A stretch of 64,000 nucleotides of DNA from Gemmobacter megaterium (GCF_900156815.1 NZ_FTOT01000002.1:778972-842971); one strand, 5' to 3'; positions 31,628 to 40,959 are shown, numbered from the stretch's first letter. Program-made: numbers and translations. The notes: generated from the letters alone by a model not told the origin.

Positions 31628-32614
31628 CTACAGCAGGCCCGGAACCACCTGATCCGGCGGGCGGTGGCCATCGGCAAAGGTCTTGATGTTCAGGATGACC
31701 TTTTCGCCCATCTCGACCCGCCCCTCGATGGTCGCCGAGCCCATATGCGGCAACAGCACCACGCTTGGCAGTTCGCGCAAGGTGGGATTGATCTCGACGC
31801 CATGCTCATAGACATCCAGACCGGCGCCAGCCAGTTCGCCGCCCTTCAGGGCGCGGACCAGTGCATTCTCGTCGATGACCTCGCCACGCGACGTGTTCAC
31901 GATGACGGCCGAAGGTTTCATCAGCTTCAGCCGCCGCGCATTGAGCAGATGGAAGGTCGAGGGCGTATGCGGACAGTTGATCGACAGCACATCGACCCGC
32001 GCCAGCATCTGATCCAGGCTTTCCCAATAGGTTGCCTCGACCTCTGCCTCGACCTCGGGGCGCAAGCGGCGACGGTTGTGATAGTGGATCTGCATCCCGA
32101 AAGCCTGTGCCCGGCGCGCCACGGCCAGCCCGATCCGGCCCATGCCCAGAATCCCCAGGCGACGCCCCCCGACACGGCGGCCCAGATGCGCCATCGGCGA
32201 CCAGCCCTGCCAGTTTCCGCCCATCATCTCGGAAATCCCCTCGGGCATCTTGCGCAGCACCGCAAGGATCAGCGCCATGGCCATGTCGGCGGTATCGTCC
32301 GACAAGACCCCTGGCGTGTTCGATACCAGAATGCCCCGCTGACGTGCCGTCGCCACGTCGATATGATCGACCCCTGCACCATAATTGGCGATCAGCCGCA
32401 GCCGGTCGCCCGCCTGGGCCAGCAGATTCGCGTCGATCTGATCGGTCACACAGGGCACCAGCACATCGGCGGCACGCATCGCCGCCGCCAGTTCATCGCG
32501 GCTCATCCGTGTGTCCGGGTCGCGCAAGGTGACGTCGAACAGTTCGGTCATCCGGGTCTCTACCGCCTCGGGCAACCGTCGCGTCACGACAACACTCAGC
32601 CTTTTCGCGGGCAT
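31628..32614 (-). CDS. D-isomer-specific 2-hydroxyacid dehydrogenase
   Basis: A 328-residue NAD(P)-dependent reductase of glyoxylate/hydroxypyruvate-type substrates. Visible features are the substrate loop YGAGVDHIDV, the Rossmann motif LGILGMGRIGLAVA, the catalytic Arg in VNTSRGEVIDE, Glu downstream in GLDVYEHG, and His in LPHMGSAT. The GMGRIG/NRRRL pattern suggests NADP preference and the GRHPR-like branch. The start MPAKRLSVVV is fixed by a GGGAGG ribosome binding site; the longer frame has no support. The gene stands alone between dnaN and the divergent SH3 gene. Confidence 0.9.
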   Translation of the reverse strand: MPAKRLSVVVTRRLPEAVETRMTELFDVTLRDPDTRMSRDELAAAMRAADVLVPCVTDQIDANLLAQAGDRLRLIANYGAGVDHIDVATARQRGILVSNTPGVLSDDTADMAMALILAVLRKMPEGISEMMGGNWQGWSPMAHLGRRVGGRRLGILGMGRIGLAVARRAQAFGMQIHYHNRRRLRPEVEAEVEATYWESLDQMLARVDVLSINCPHTPSTFHLLNARRLKLMKPSAVIVNTSRGEVIDENALVRALKGGELAGAGLDVYEHGVEINPTLRELPSVVLLPHMGSATIEGRVEMGEKVILNIKTFADGHRPPDQVVPGLL

Positions 32615-32778
32615 GTTATACCTCCCTGCACTTCCAAACCGCTGCCTGTGGTGGCAAGGTGGCGCAAGCGCGGGCCGGGCACAAGCACCCCGGCACCGAC
32701 AACAGCCACGACGCGGCAAAAAGACCGCGCGATCCCCGAGGCGTCGGCGCCCCAGCGCCGCAATGACAGGCAGAACCG

Positions 32779-33345
32779 ATGCGTCAGGCGATCTTTGCGC
32801 TGGGACTTGCGGCCGCGGCACTGGCCTGGCCCGGTGGCGCAACCGCGCAGATGGCCGAGGACGGCAGCGCCGCCCAACCCGCAAACACCCAGGCAGGCGC
32901 CAGGGATTGTCCGCCAGGATTTGGCTGCGTCACGCGGCGCCCCTTGCCGCGCTACGTTTCGGTCAAGGGCGCCGAGGCACGCGCCCGGCGCGGACCGGGG
33001 CAGGACCATCGTGTCGACTGGGTGTACAAGCGTCCGGGCCTGCCGCTGCGGGTAACAGCGGAATATGAAAACTGGCGCCGCGTCGAAGATGCCGAAGGGG
33101 CGGGCGGCTGGATGCACTATGCCCTGCTGTCGCCGTCGCGCACCGCAATCGTGACAGATGAGGTGGCGGACCTGCGTGCAAGCCCCGATGCCGGCGCCGC
33201 CGTTGTCGCCCGCGCCCAGGGCGGGGTTGTCGCGCGTCTGCTGCAATGTCAGCCGGACTGGTGCCGCATTTCGGCGGACGGAACGCGCGGATGGGTGCCG
33301 AAAACAGCCGTATGGGGCGTTGAACCCGGCGAAGTCTTCGACTGA
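32779..33345 (+). CDS. secreted SH3-domain protein
   Basis: A 188-residue exported protein: signal peptide with a typical AxA-type cleavage site near residue 23 (ATAQ), a short linker with two cysteines, then two bacterial SH3-like repeats. The first has YVSVKGAEARARRGPG, YKRPGLPLRVTAEYENWRRV and GWMHYALL. The second has VADLRASPD, GGVVARLLQCQPDWCRI and RGWVPKTAVWGV. Such periplasmic SH3 proteins bind cell wall or modulate envelope enzymes. A promoter is likely in the 164-nt divergent gap upstream. It is separated from the CDF gene by 59 nt. Confidence 0.85.
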   Translation: MRQAIFALGLAAAALAWPGGATAQMAEDGSAAQPANTQAGARDCPPGFGCVTRRPLPRYVSVKGAEARARRGPGQDHRVDWVYKRPGLPLRVTAEYENWRRVEDAEGAGGWMHYALLSPSRTAIVTDEVADLRASPDAGAAVVARAQGGVVARLLQCQPDWCRISADGTRGWVPKTAVWGVEPGEVFD

Positions 33346-33404
33346 TCCTTGCCCATGATGGAATCAGGTGGCATGACAGGCCCCTTTTTGCCAGAGATCC
33401 GCCC

Positions 33405-34298
33405 ATGCCCGACACTGAATCGCTTCGGCTCAACCTGTCCGCTGCCCGTGCCTCGGTTGGCGTCGCCCTTGCCCTGATAGCGGTCAAGATCTGGGCGCTC
33501 TGGGTCACAGGCGCATTGTCGATTGCGGCGTCTCTGGCGGATTCGACCATGGATCTCATCATGTCGCTGGGCGCCATGCTGGCCGTGCGCTATGCCGCAA
33601 GACCGCCGGACGAAGACCATGCGTTCGGCCATACATCGGCAGAGGATCTCACAGCCTTTGTCCAGTCGCTGTTTCTGACGGCGGCGGCCGTTGGTCTGGT
33701 GGTGTCCGCAGTATCCCGCCTGATGGCCGAAGCACCGCCCGAACTGGCCCGCGAGGGGGCAGGCATCGTCGCCATGGTGATCTCGATGGCGCTGACGGCC
33801 GGTCTGGTGCTGTGGCAGGGCCATGTCGCCAAACGGACAGGGAACCGGGTGATCGCGGCGGATCGCCTGCACTATCTGGCAGACCTGTTGCCCGCCATGG
33901 GCGCGATCGCGGCACTGATCGCCTCGCGGCTCTGGGGCCTGTGGCAACTGGACGCTGCGGTTGCCCTGATCGCGGCGCTGGTATTGGCACGTGGCGCATG
34001 GACCATCGGGCGCGGGGCATGGGATGCCCTGATGGATCGCCGCGCCGACCCCGAGATCCTGAGGGGCATCGCCCGAATTACCGAGTCCTGGCCCGGCGTC
34101 AGGGGCTGGCACGATCTGAAATCGCGCACAGCAGGCAGCCGGGTGTTTGTGAACCTTCATATCGAACTGGACGGCGACCAATCGCTGCGCGAGGCGCATG
34201 ACATTGGCGCAGGGCTGCGCGCCGCCATCCTCGACGCTTATCCCCAGGCGGATGTCATCATCCACAAGGATGTTGCGGCGCCCCCGACGCAGCCATAG
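33405..34298 (+). CDS. cation diffusion facilitator (FieF-like) efflux protein
   Basis: A 297-residue inner-membrane metal/proton antiporter. Six transmembrane helices are predicted in the first 205 residues. The metal sites are recognisable: SLADSTMDLIMS (two Asp on TM2), DEDHAFGHTSAEDLTAF after TM2, and LHYLADLLPAMGA on TM5. The C-terminal cytoplasmic ferredoxin-like domain has PGVRGWHDLKSRTAG and FVNLHIELDGDQSLREAHD. The pattern fits Fe(II)/Zn(II) exporters of the FieF type, with metal choice uncertain. Confidence 0.92.
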   Translation: MPDTESLRLNLSAARASVGVALALIAVKIWALWVTGALSIAASLADSTMDLIMSLGAMLAVRYAARPPDEDHAFGHTSAEDLTAFVQSLFLTAAAVGLVVSAVSRLMAEAPPELAREGAGIVAMVISMALTAGLVLWQGHVAKRTGNRVIAADRLHYLADLLPAMGAIAALIASRLWGLWQLDAAVALIAALVLARGAWTIGRGAWDALMDRRADPEILRGIARITESWPGVRGWHDLKSRTAGSRVFVNLHIELDGDQSLREAHDIGAGLRAAILDAYPQADVIIHKDVAAPPTQP

Positions 34299-34435
34299 CC
34301 CATCGCATTGCAAACGCCCCGCCCACGGCGGCCCACCCTGGATTCAGACGCAACAGGATGATCCCCGCGCGACCGCCTAAACGGTTTGACCATTTCCCGG
34401 CCCGTTGCTAGACAACCTCAAACCGGGAGGAACCG

Positions 34436-35902
34436 ATGACAACTTCTGCATCAGGCGATTGGGCCACGCCATATGGCGCCGACACCACGACAATCATGGG
34501 CCGGATCGACGGCAAGCCACTGACGGGCGGGCGCAGCTTCGACATTCTCAATCCCGCGAACGAACAGGTCATTGGCCAAGGGGTCGCCGCCTCGCCCGAA
34601 CAGGTGCAGGCTGCGCTGACCTCCAGCGCCGCCGCGTTCGAAACATGGCGATTCAGCCCGGTTCAGCAACGCTCGGCCATCCTGCATCGCGCCGCGGCCC
34701 TGATGCGGGACAAGGCGCAGGAGCTTGCCCTGACGCTGACGCTGGAGCAGGGTAAACCGCTGGCACAGGCGCTGGTCGAAATCCAGATCTCGGCCGAGGC
34801 GCTGGACTGGTTTGCTGGTGCCGCCTTGCGCATTGATGGTCGTGTGATGCCTGGCCGCACCCCCGGTGCACGGCAGATCACGGTGCCCGAACCCATCGGC
34901 CCGGTTGCCGCGCTGACGCCGTGGAACTTTCCCGCCTTGCTGGCCGTGCGCAAGATCGGCCCCGCGCTGGCCGCAGGGTGTACCGTTGTGCTGAAGCCTG
35001 CCGAAGAAACCCCGGCCATTACCGTGGCTATTGCCGATGCCTTTGCCCAGGCGGGTCTGCCGGATGGTGTGCTGAACCTGGTCTTCGGCAACGCGGCAGA
35101 GATCTCCTCGGCGCTGATCGCCTCGCCCGTGATCCGCAAGGTCAGCTTCACCGGATCGGTCCCTGTCGGAAAGCTGCTGGCCGAACAGGCCGGGCGCCAT
35201 ATGAAGCCCTGCACGCTGGAACTTGGCGGCCATGCCCCGGTGCTGGTGATGGACGACGCCGATCCGGTCAAGGCCGCAGCCGCCTCGGTGCTGGGCAAAA
35301 GCCGGAACTCGGGTCAGGTCTGCACCTCGCCGACCCGGTTTTTTGTGCAGGATGCCGTGCATGACCGCTTTCTGTCGGCCTTTACCGAAGGCATGGCCGC
35401 GCTCAAGGTGGGCGATGGCACCCAGCCGGGGATGGACATGGGGCCACTGGCCAATGGCCGGCGCATCACCGCAATGGAGGAACTGGTGGCCGATGCCATT
35501 CAGCGCGGCGCCAAGCTGATGACCGGGGGGGCGCGCATCGGCAACCGTGGCTATATGTTCGAGCCGACCGTCCTGGCCGGCGTCCCCGATGACGCCATGA
35601 TCATGTCGTCCGAGCCGTTCGGCCCCATCGCCATCGTCAACCGTGTCGCCGATCTGGACGAGGCATTGGCCAAGGCCAACAGCGTATCGGTCGGGCTGGC
35701 GGGCTATGCCTTCACCGACAGCCAGACCCGCGCCGTCGCCATTGCCAACCGGCTGGAGGTCGGGATGCTGGCGATCAACAACTTTGCCGTGTCTCAGATC
35801 GAGGCACCGTTCGGCGGGGTCAAGGACAGCGGCTACGGCTACGAGGGTGGCCCCGAAGGTCTGTCACATTACCTGCATCACAAGCTTGTCCACCACGCCT
35901 GA
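34436..35902 (+). CDS. NAD(P)-dependent aldehyde dehydrogenase
   Basis: A 488-residue ALDH-superfamily enzyme oxidising aldehydes to acids. LTPWNFPALLAVRKIGPALA and VLKPAEETP bind cofactor, FTGSVPVGKLLAEQA follows, the general base Glu lies in TLELGGHAPVLV, and the catalytic Cys in NSGQVCTSPTRF. The profile is close to succinate-semialdehyde or gamma-glutamyl-aminobutyraldehyde dehydrogenases. The ribosome binding site GGGAGGAACC is strong. It is convergent with a glutamine-synthetase-like ligase and an aminotransferase gene, which together suggest polyamine or amine catabolism. A clear terminator follows. Confidence 0.92.
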   Translation: MTTSASGDWATPYGADTTTIMGRIDGKPLTGGRSFDILNPANEQVIGQGVAASPEQVQAALTSSAAAFETWRFSPVQQRSAILHRAAALMRDKAQELALTLTLEQGKPLAQALVEIQISAEALDWFAGAALRIDGRVMPGRTPGARQITVPEPIGPVAALTPWNFPALLAVRKIGPALAAGCTVVLKPAEETPAITVAIADAFAQAGLPDGVLNLVFGNAAEISSALIASPVIRKVSFTGSVPVGKLLAEQAGRHMKPCTLELGGHAPVLVMDDADPVKAAAASVLGKSRNSGQVCTSPTRFFVQDAVHDRFLSAFTEGMAALKVGDGTQPGMDMGPLANGRRITAMEELVADAIQRGAKLMTGGARIGNRGYMFEPTVLAGVPDDAMIMSSEPFGPIAIVNRVADLDEALAKANSVSVGLAGYAFTDSQTRAVAIANRLEVGMLAINNFAVSQIEAPFGGVKDSGYGYEGGPEGLSHYLHHKLVHHA

Positions 35903-35958
35903 CAGGCGCCAGCCGATCCGCCACCTCCCCTATCCGTGCGGATGGCCGGACTGGACGC

Positions 35959-35990
35959 AGCCCGCCGGGAAGCCGGCGGGCTTTTTTCTT
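35959..35990 (+). terminator. intrinsic terminator of the aldehyde dehydrogenase gene
   Basis: AGCCCGCCGG, a GAAG loop and CCGGCGGGCT form a perfect 10-bp stem followed by TTTTTTCTT. It is a textbook intrinsic terminator on the plus strand, placed just before the convergent glutamine-synthetase-like stop. Confidence 0.93.
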
Positions 35991-35998
35991 CGCCCATA

Positions 35999-37384
35999 TC
36001 AGACGGTATGCAGATACAGATCGTAATCCACATCCGGAATCGTGCGCGCAACACGGGCGTATTCTGCCGCCTTGATGGCACAGAAGGTGCGGTGCATCTC
36101 CTCGCCCAGCGCATGTTTCAGGAACGCCGATCCCTCTGCGGCCCGGATCGCCTCGCGCCAGTCACGCGGAATGCGGTCCGATCCCGGCACATCATAGCCG
36201 TTGCCCGTGGTTTCAGGACCGGGATCCACCTTGTGGGTCAGGCCATGCCGAATACCGGCCAGAACCGTGGCGCCAACCAGATAGGGGTTGGCATCAACCC
36301 CTGCCGGGCGATGTTCGATCCGCCGCGCCCTGATGTCACCAGCCGGGATGCGCAACGCGACCGAACGGTTGTTCACCCCCCAGGTCGGGCTGACCGGCGC
36401 ATAGCTTTGCGCGGCAAAGCGGCGCCAGCTGTTGGCGTGGGGGGCAAACACCAGCATCGATTCGGCCATCGTCTCGATCAGGCCACCCAGTGCATTCAGG
36501 ATCAGCGGGGACCACTGCCCCGGCGCCTCCTCCATCAACAGATTGTCGCCAGCGGGCGATTGCAGCGACACATGGAAATGCATTCCCGACCCGGCATAGT
36601 GTTCAACCGGCTTGGCCATGAAACAGGCCGTCACGCCATGCCGCCGCGCCTGCATCCGCACGATACGCTTCAGCCGCATCAGATCATCGGCCGCCTCCAG
36701 CACATTGGTGCGGTAATGCAGCGTCAACTCGTACTGGCCCGGTGCATATTCCGAAATCATCGTCTCGGCCTTGATCCCCGCCAGATCGGCCGCCGCATAG
36801 ATGTCGGAGAACAGCGGTTGCATTCCATGCAGATGGTCTACCGAATACACTTCGGTCTTGGACGACGGCCGGCCGTCCAGCACGGCATGGGCGGGCTGCA
36901 CCCTGCCGCTTGCATCGCGGTCATTGGCCAGCAGAAAGAACTCCAGCTCGAACGCCCCGGCGGGATGCAGGCCATCCGCCTCCATCTTGGCCAGGTTGCG
37001 CGCGAGCGCATGGCGCGGATCGGACCCCATGGGCAGCCCATCCAGCGTGTACATCGACATGAACACCTCGGCCCGCGCCGGGCAGGTGCCATGCAGCCGT
37101 TTCAGCGTGTCGGGAATCGGCCAGGCGCGCAGGTCGCCATCGCCCTGGTCCCAGATCAGGCCGGTTTCGTGCACATCCTCGCCACAGATATCCAGGCCCA
37201 GGATCGAAATCGGCAGATGCCGCCCGTTGCGATAGAACGGCACCAGCTCATGCCGCCGGATGATCTTGCCGCGCCCGATGCCGTTGGCATCGTGCAGAAC
37301 GATGTCGACGGCTTCGATATCGGGATTGGCCGCCAGAAATGCCTCGGCTTCGGCAACAGAGGAACCAGAGGGGGATGTGGTCAT
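35999..37384 (-). CDS. glutamine synthetase-family ligase (PuuA-like)
   Basis: A 461-residue GS-superfamily enzyme. The N-terminal beta-grasp (VDIVLHDANGIGRGKIIRRH) is followed by the catalytic barrel with GAFELEFFLL (metal Glu), SEYAPGQYELTLHY, GSGMHFHVSLQ (His and Glu sites) and the ATP loop NNRSVALRIPAG. Its length and divergence from GlnA (no adenylylation Tyr loop seen) suggest a gamma-glutamyl-polyamine or gamma-glutamyl-amine synthetase. It begins five bases after the aminotransferase stop, so the pair forms one operon. The aldehyde dehydrogenase opposite could complete the pathway. Confidence 0.85.
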   Translation of the reverse strand: MTTSPSGSSVAEAEAFLAANPDIEAVDIVLHDANGIGRGKIIRRHELVPFYRNGRHLPISILGLDICGEDVHETGLIWDQGDGDLRAWPIPDTLKRLHGTCPARAEVFMSMYTLDGLPMGSDPRHALARNLAKMEADGLHPAGAFELEFFLLANDRDASGRVQPAHAVLDGRPSSKTEVYSVDHLHGMQPLFSDIYAAADLAGIKAETMISEYAPGQYELTLHYRTNVLEAADDLMRLKRIVRMQARRHGVTACFMAKPVEHYAGSGMHFHVSLQSPAGDNLLMEEAPGQWSPLILNALGGLIETMAESMLVFAPHANSWRRFAAQSYAPVSPTWGVNNRSVALRIPAGDIRARRIEHRPAGVDANPYLVGATVLAGIRHGLTHKVDPGPETTGNGYDVPGSDRIPRDWREAIRAAEGSAFLKHALGEEMHRTFCAIKAAEYARVARTIPDVDYDLYLHTV

Positions 37385-37388
37385 GATC

Positions 37389-38759
37389 TCACGCGAAAAG
37401 GTCTGAGAGGGCTTCGTCAAAGGCGGCGATCAGGCGATCAATCTGCGCCTTCTTCGTCGCAGGACTGACAAGCATCATGTTGTGGAACGGCGCGATCAGG
37501 CAGCCACGATTCAGCAACATGGTGTGAATCGCGCCTTCCAGCCGGGGCTGGTGGGCCGCAGCCGCCTCGGCACCGTTGCGCAAGGGGCCGGGGGCGCAGA
37601 TGAATTCGACCCGCGCACCGACCCGGACCACATGCCAGGGCGCCTTGTACCTTGCGATCACATCCGCCAACCCGTTTTGCAGGCGTTCGGCCCCCTTTTC
37701 CATCCGGCCATAGGCTTTGGGCGTCATCACCTTGTCCAGCGTGGCACGCAGACAAGCGAATTGCATCGGATTGGCCGAAAGCGTGGTCCCCATGCCCGAA
37801 TGGCCCGGACCGCGGGTTTCATCATAGGCCGCCAGACGCCCCGCGACTTCCTCGGTCACGCCCCAGACGGCGGTCGGCATCCCGCCAGCCACGCATTTTC
37901 CGACGACAAGGATGTCGGGCGACAAGGAATGAACGCGGGCATAGCCGCCCAGACCGCTGGAAATCGTATGCGTCTCGTCGATGATCAGCAATGCACCATG
38001 GCGGCGGGTCAGGGTGCGCAGGCCATCGTGGAACCCCGCTTGCGGCAGCACCATGCAGGAATTGGTCATCACCGGCTCTGTCAGAACGGCGGCAATCTCT
38101 CCGGTTGCCAGCGCAGCCTCGACCGCAGCGATATCGTTGAACTCGACACAGACCGCGACATCGGACAGATCCGCGACCTGCCCCACCAGCCCCGGCCGGT
38201 TGAGCGTGCGGCCCTGGTCGTGCACCACCATCGCATCGTCAACCGTGCCATGATAGCAGCCGTTGAACACCAAAACCTTGCGCCGCCCCGTTACCGCGCG
38301 GGCGACCCGCAGGGCAAAGCGGTTGGCGTCGGTTGCCGTGGTGGCGATCTGCCAGCGGAAATTGCCAAACCGCTCGACCAGCAGATGACCCACTGCCAGC
38401 GCCTCTTCGGTCGGCAGCATATAGGTGAGCCCGCGCCCCGCCTGCCGCCGGATCGCCTTGGCCACAGGGGCAGGAGAGTGGCCGAACATGCTGCCTGTAT
38501 CGCCCAGACAGAAATCGTCGATCCCGTAGCCGTCGATGTCCTCCAGCCGCGCACCCGCAGCCCGCGCGACCACCAACGGGAACGGCATGGGCCAGTCCTT
38601 CATCCAGTGCATCGGCACACGGCCCAGAAATGGCCCGGCGTCCTTTTGCAGCACCTTGAAGCTGCGCGGGCGCGAGGCGGCATACCGCCGGGCCTCGCGC
38701 AGGGAAATGCGCGCCAGCCGGTCGGCGGGCACGCCTGCGATCAGATCGGGATTGGACAT
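37389..38759 (-). CDS. class III PLP-dependent aminotransferase
   Basis: A 456-residue aminotransferase of the GabT / glutamate-semialdehyde aminomutase fold. DDFCLGDTGSMFGHSPAP replaces the more usual GSM block. TDANRFALRVARAVTGRRKV, the cofactor Asp in LLIIDETHTISSGLGG and the PLP-binding Lys in ILVVGKCVAGGMPT are intact. These enzymes move amino groups from omega-amines or beta-amino acids. Co-transcription with a gamma-glutamyl ligase-like gene points to amine use, but the substrate is not defined. Confidence 0.88.
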   Translation of the reverse strand: MSNPDLIAGVPADRLARISLREARRYAASRPRSFKVLQKDAGPFLGRVPMHWMKDWPMPFPLVVARAAGARLEDIDGYGIDDFCLGDTGSMFGHSPAPVAKAIRRQAGRGLTYMLPTEEALAVGHLLVERFGNFRWQIATTATDANRFALRVARAVTGRRKVLVFNGCYHGTVDDAMVVHDQGRTLNRPGLVGQVADLSDVAVCVEFNDIAAVEAALATGEIAAVLTEPVMTNSCMVLPQAGFHDGLRTLTRRHGALLIIDETHTISSGLGGYARVHSLSPDILVVGKCVAGGMPTAVWGVTEEVAGRLAAYDETRGPGHSGMGTTLSANPMQFACLRATLDKVMTPKAYGRMEKGAERLQNGLADVIARYKAPWHVVRVGARVEFICAPGPLRNGAEAAAAHQPRLEGAIHTMLLNRGCLIAPFHNMMLVSPATKKAQIDRLIAAFDEALSDLFA

Positions 38760-38826
38760 GGGACCACCACGGGGTTTTCCCTGTCATACCGCTGCGGTCG
38801 GGGCGCGTCCACTCCCCGACCAGCGA

Positions 38827-39783
38827 TCATTCGGCCGGGATCAGCCGCGGCTCCGACGGGGTGACAGGCCCTGGAACCGGGCGACGGGCGGGCAGTTCGC
38901 CCCGGACACGCGCCTGTTCCATCACCAGGAAGCATCCGGCGCCGATGATGCAGGCGGCCCCCACGAAGGTGCCGGCTTCGGGCACCTCGCCAAATGCGAT
39001 GCGGCCGATCACCACCATCCAAACGAATTGCAGGTTCATCAGCATCATCGCGACATGGGCTTTCAGCCGGGCCAGCGCGGGAACCATCAGCCAGCGGGCG
39101 GCAAACACCGCAACCGAATAGGCCGCGACCAATCCTACATCGGCCAGCGACATCGGCTGCCAGACAAAGGGCAGCGCGCCGCCCATCACCGCCACCATGG
39201 CGGCATGGGGCCAGAACACCTGCGCCAGCGTGTTCGGTTCGGATTTCGTCATCCGGCGCATCAGCACCAGCGACAGCGTGCCCGACCCGACCCCCGACGC
39301 GGCGGCCAGATGGCCCCAGCCAATCCCGGCCAGCCCTTGCGGGAACAGAAACAATACACCGAAGGCCCCGGCCCCCAACGCAACCCAGGCCGCAGGCGCC
39401 ACCGCCTCGCCCAGAACCGGGCGCGACAGAATGGCGGCCAGCAACGGCATCATGCCGATGAACACAAAAACCTCGGCCAGCGGCAGGCGGGCAAATGCAT
39501 GGTAGTAGGAGACGACCGACACAAGCACCAATGCCGATCGCAGGGCCAGCAGCCAGCCATGCCGGGTTGCCAGTCGGCCGGTCGGCCCCAGTGCCGGGGT
39601 CGCCCGGTTCATGAACAGGCTCATGCCCGCAACCACAAGGCCGCAGAAGAAATACATCTGTGGCGGCGCAAAGCTTCCGGTCAGATGCTTGGTCAACCCA
39701 TCCGCCGCAGCTGATACCAGCGTGGTGGACAATACCAGTCCTACCCCGACAACAACGGCGATATCCCAGTTGCGGCGGTTCAT
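38827..39783 (-). CDS. EamA-family (DMT) transporter coupled to the repeat-peptide locus
   Basis: A 318-residue permease with about ten transmembrane helices in two EamA halves (PLAEVFVFIGMMPLLAAILS, RPVLGEAVAPAAWVALGAGA, MLMNLQFVWMVVIGRIAFGE). It differs clearly from the tandem pair at 18-20 kb. A proline-rich cytosolic tail ends the protein. Its ATG overlaps the stop of the unidentified helical-protein gene (ATGA), so it is translated with that gene and lies third in the cassette that starts with the repeat peptide. Export of a cassette product or a related metabolite is an inference. Confidence 0.88.
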   Translation of the reverse strand: MNRRNWDIAVVVGVGLVLSTTLVSAAADGLTKHLTGSFAPPQMYFFCGLVVAGMSLFMNRATPALGPTGRLATRHGWLLALRSALVLVSVVSYYHAFARLPLAEVFVFIGMMPLLAAILSRPVLGEAVAPAAWVALGAGAFGVLFLFPQGLAGIGWGHLAAASGVGSGTLSLVLMRRMTKSEPNTLAQVFWPHAAMVAVMGGALPFVWQPMSLADVGLVAAYSVAVFAARWLMVPALARLKAHVAMMLMNLQFVWMVVIGRIAFGEVPEAGTFVGAACIIGAGCFLVMEQARVRGELPARRPVPGPVTPSEPRLIPAE

Positions 39784-40850
39784 GCGGCACGTCCTTTCCG
39801 GTCAACCCGCGCAAAGCGGGCAAAAAACGTCTCGAAGGCAGGGGTAGAGGCGGCGGCACTGTCCAGAACATCCAGCGCAGGGGCCGACAGCCGCGCCGCG
39901 ATCCGGCGGCGCATCACCGACCAGTCCGCACTGCGCGCCGCATCGAGCTCCATCAGGACGGACGACACCTCGCCAAGCGCCGACACTCGACGCGGCGCGA
40001 CAAAGCCAAGCGCCCCTCCGGGCAACATCCGGTCCAGCGGTCGCCCACCGGCGGCCGTCGCAGACCATGCCGCCATCAACCAGGCATGATAATCGTCGGA
40101 TCCCGCCGCAGCCCCGGCCGGACCGACATGAAAGGCCGCCAGATCCTCTGCGACCCCACGCGCCCACAGCTCGGGCACCGCCAGACCGCAAAACAGCATC
40201 GCCAGACAGACTTCGGCCAGCAGATCGGTGTTCTGCTCCAACCAGGCGACGAGACCTGCGTATTGCAGGCTCTCGCGCATCGCCTCGGCCCCATCAAAGG
40301 GGTGCAGGCCATAGTCCGACAGGTAGAAGGCAATGTGGGTCAGTTCGTAAGCGGCCTTTTTGTTCGGCAGCGCAAAGGTTGCCGAACGCGCGGCAAACCG
40401 CAGCAGCCGCTCTGTCAAACCGTCATCAGGACCGGCAAGCCCGACCCGCTGCGCGAACAACCGCGCCTCGGCCCGTTGCAGGTCTGACATCTCGGCTTCG
40501 GGCAGGCCGTCCGACATTGCCCGCGCGACCAGGGCCTCCGCATCGAGATCCGTCAGCCCCAACGCATTGAGGTCCAGGGCTATTGAAAGAAAGAACCGAT
40601 AGTATTGCGGGAAGAACCCCAGACGCGCCGGCAATTCGCGGGCGGTCTGGCCATGAACCCTGTGCAGCAGGTCAGGATCCAGCCCCTGACCCGTGGCAAC
40701 CAGCAGGCGCAGAACCTCGGCATTCTCTTTCAGCCAGCGGACATCACCGGGGCCGTGCCGGTGCTGTGCGAACAGTTCCACCAAACGCTCTGGTGCCGCG
40801 ACCGGCAACCGGCGCCGGCGCATGTCCGGCAAAGTCAGGATATTCGACAT
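39780..40850 (-). CDS. uncharacterised all-helical protein of the repeat-peptide cassette
   Basis: I do not recognise this 356-residue protein with confidence. It is soluble-looking and predicted almost entirely helical. Landmarks are GFFPQYYRFFLSIALDLNAL (79-98), PNKKAAYELTHIAFYLSDYG (162-181) and DLLAEVCLAMLFCGLAVPELW (209-229), then DDYHAWLMAAWSA. The spaced TH...YLSDYG, E...C and YH residues could form a metal or active site inside a helical (alpha/alpha-toroid-like) fold; that is speculation. The start is fixed by a GGGGGGATC ribosome binding site. It follows the five-repeat peptide gene by 109 nt, with a perfect hairpin between, and overlaps the EamA gene. Confidence 0.75.
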   Translation of the reverse strand: MSNILTLPDMRRRRLPVAAPERLVELFAQHRHGPGDVRWLKENAEVLRLLVATGQGLDPDLLHRVHGQTARELPARLGFFPQYYRFFLSIALDLNALGLTDLDAEALVARAMSDGLPEAEMSDLQRAEARLFAQRVGLAGPDDGLTERLLRFAARSATFALPNKKAAYELTHIAFYLSDYGLHPFDGAEAMRESLQYAGLVAWLEQNTDLLAEVCLAMLFCGLAVPELWARGVAEDLAAFHVGPAGAAAGSDDYHAWLMAAWSATAAGGRPLDRMLPGGALGFVAPRRVSALGEVSSVLMELDAARSADWSVMRRRIAARLSAPALDVLDSAAASTPAFETFFARFARVDRKGRAA

Positions 40851-40918
40851 GATCCCCCCAGGACCGTCGGCGAGAAATCGGCCTGCCCAGGCGCACCCGG
40901 ACCAGCCAGCGTCAGGGC

Positions 40919-40942
40919 GCGGGTGGCTGGCAGGCCACCCGC
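40919..40942 (-). other. perfect hairpin between repeat-peptide and helical-protein genes
   Basis: GCGGGTGGC and GCCACCCGC pair exactly around TGGCAG, 18 nt past the peptide stop. There is no U-run, so it is better read as a partial attenuator or an RNA-stabilising 3' structure than a full terminator. It would let the small peptide be made in excess over the downstream proteins. Confidence 0.6.
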
Positions 40943-40959
40943 AGCCCCGGTCGGTCTGT

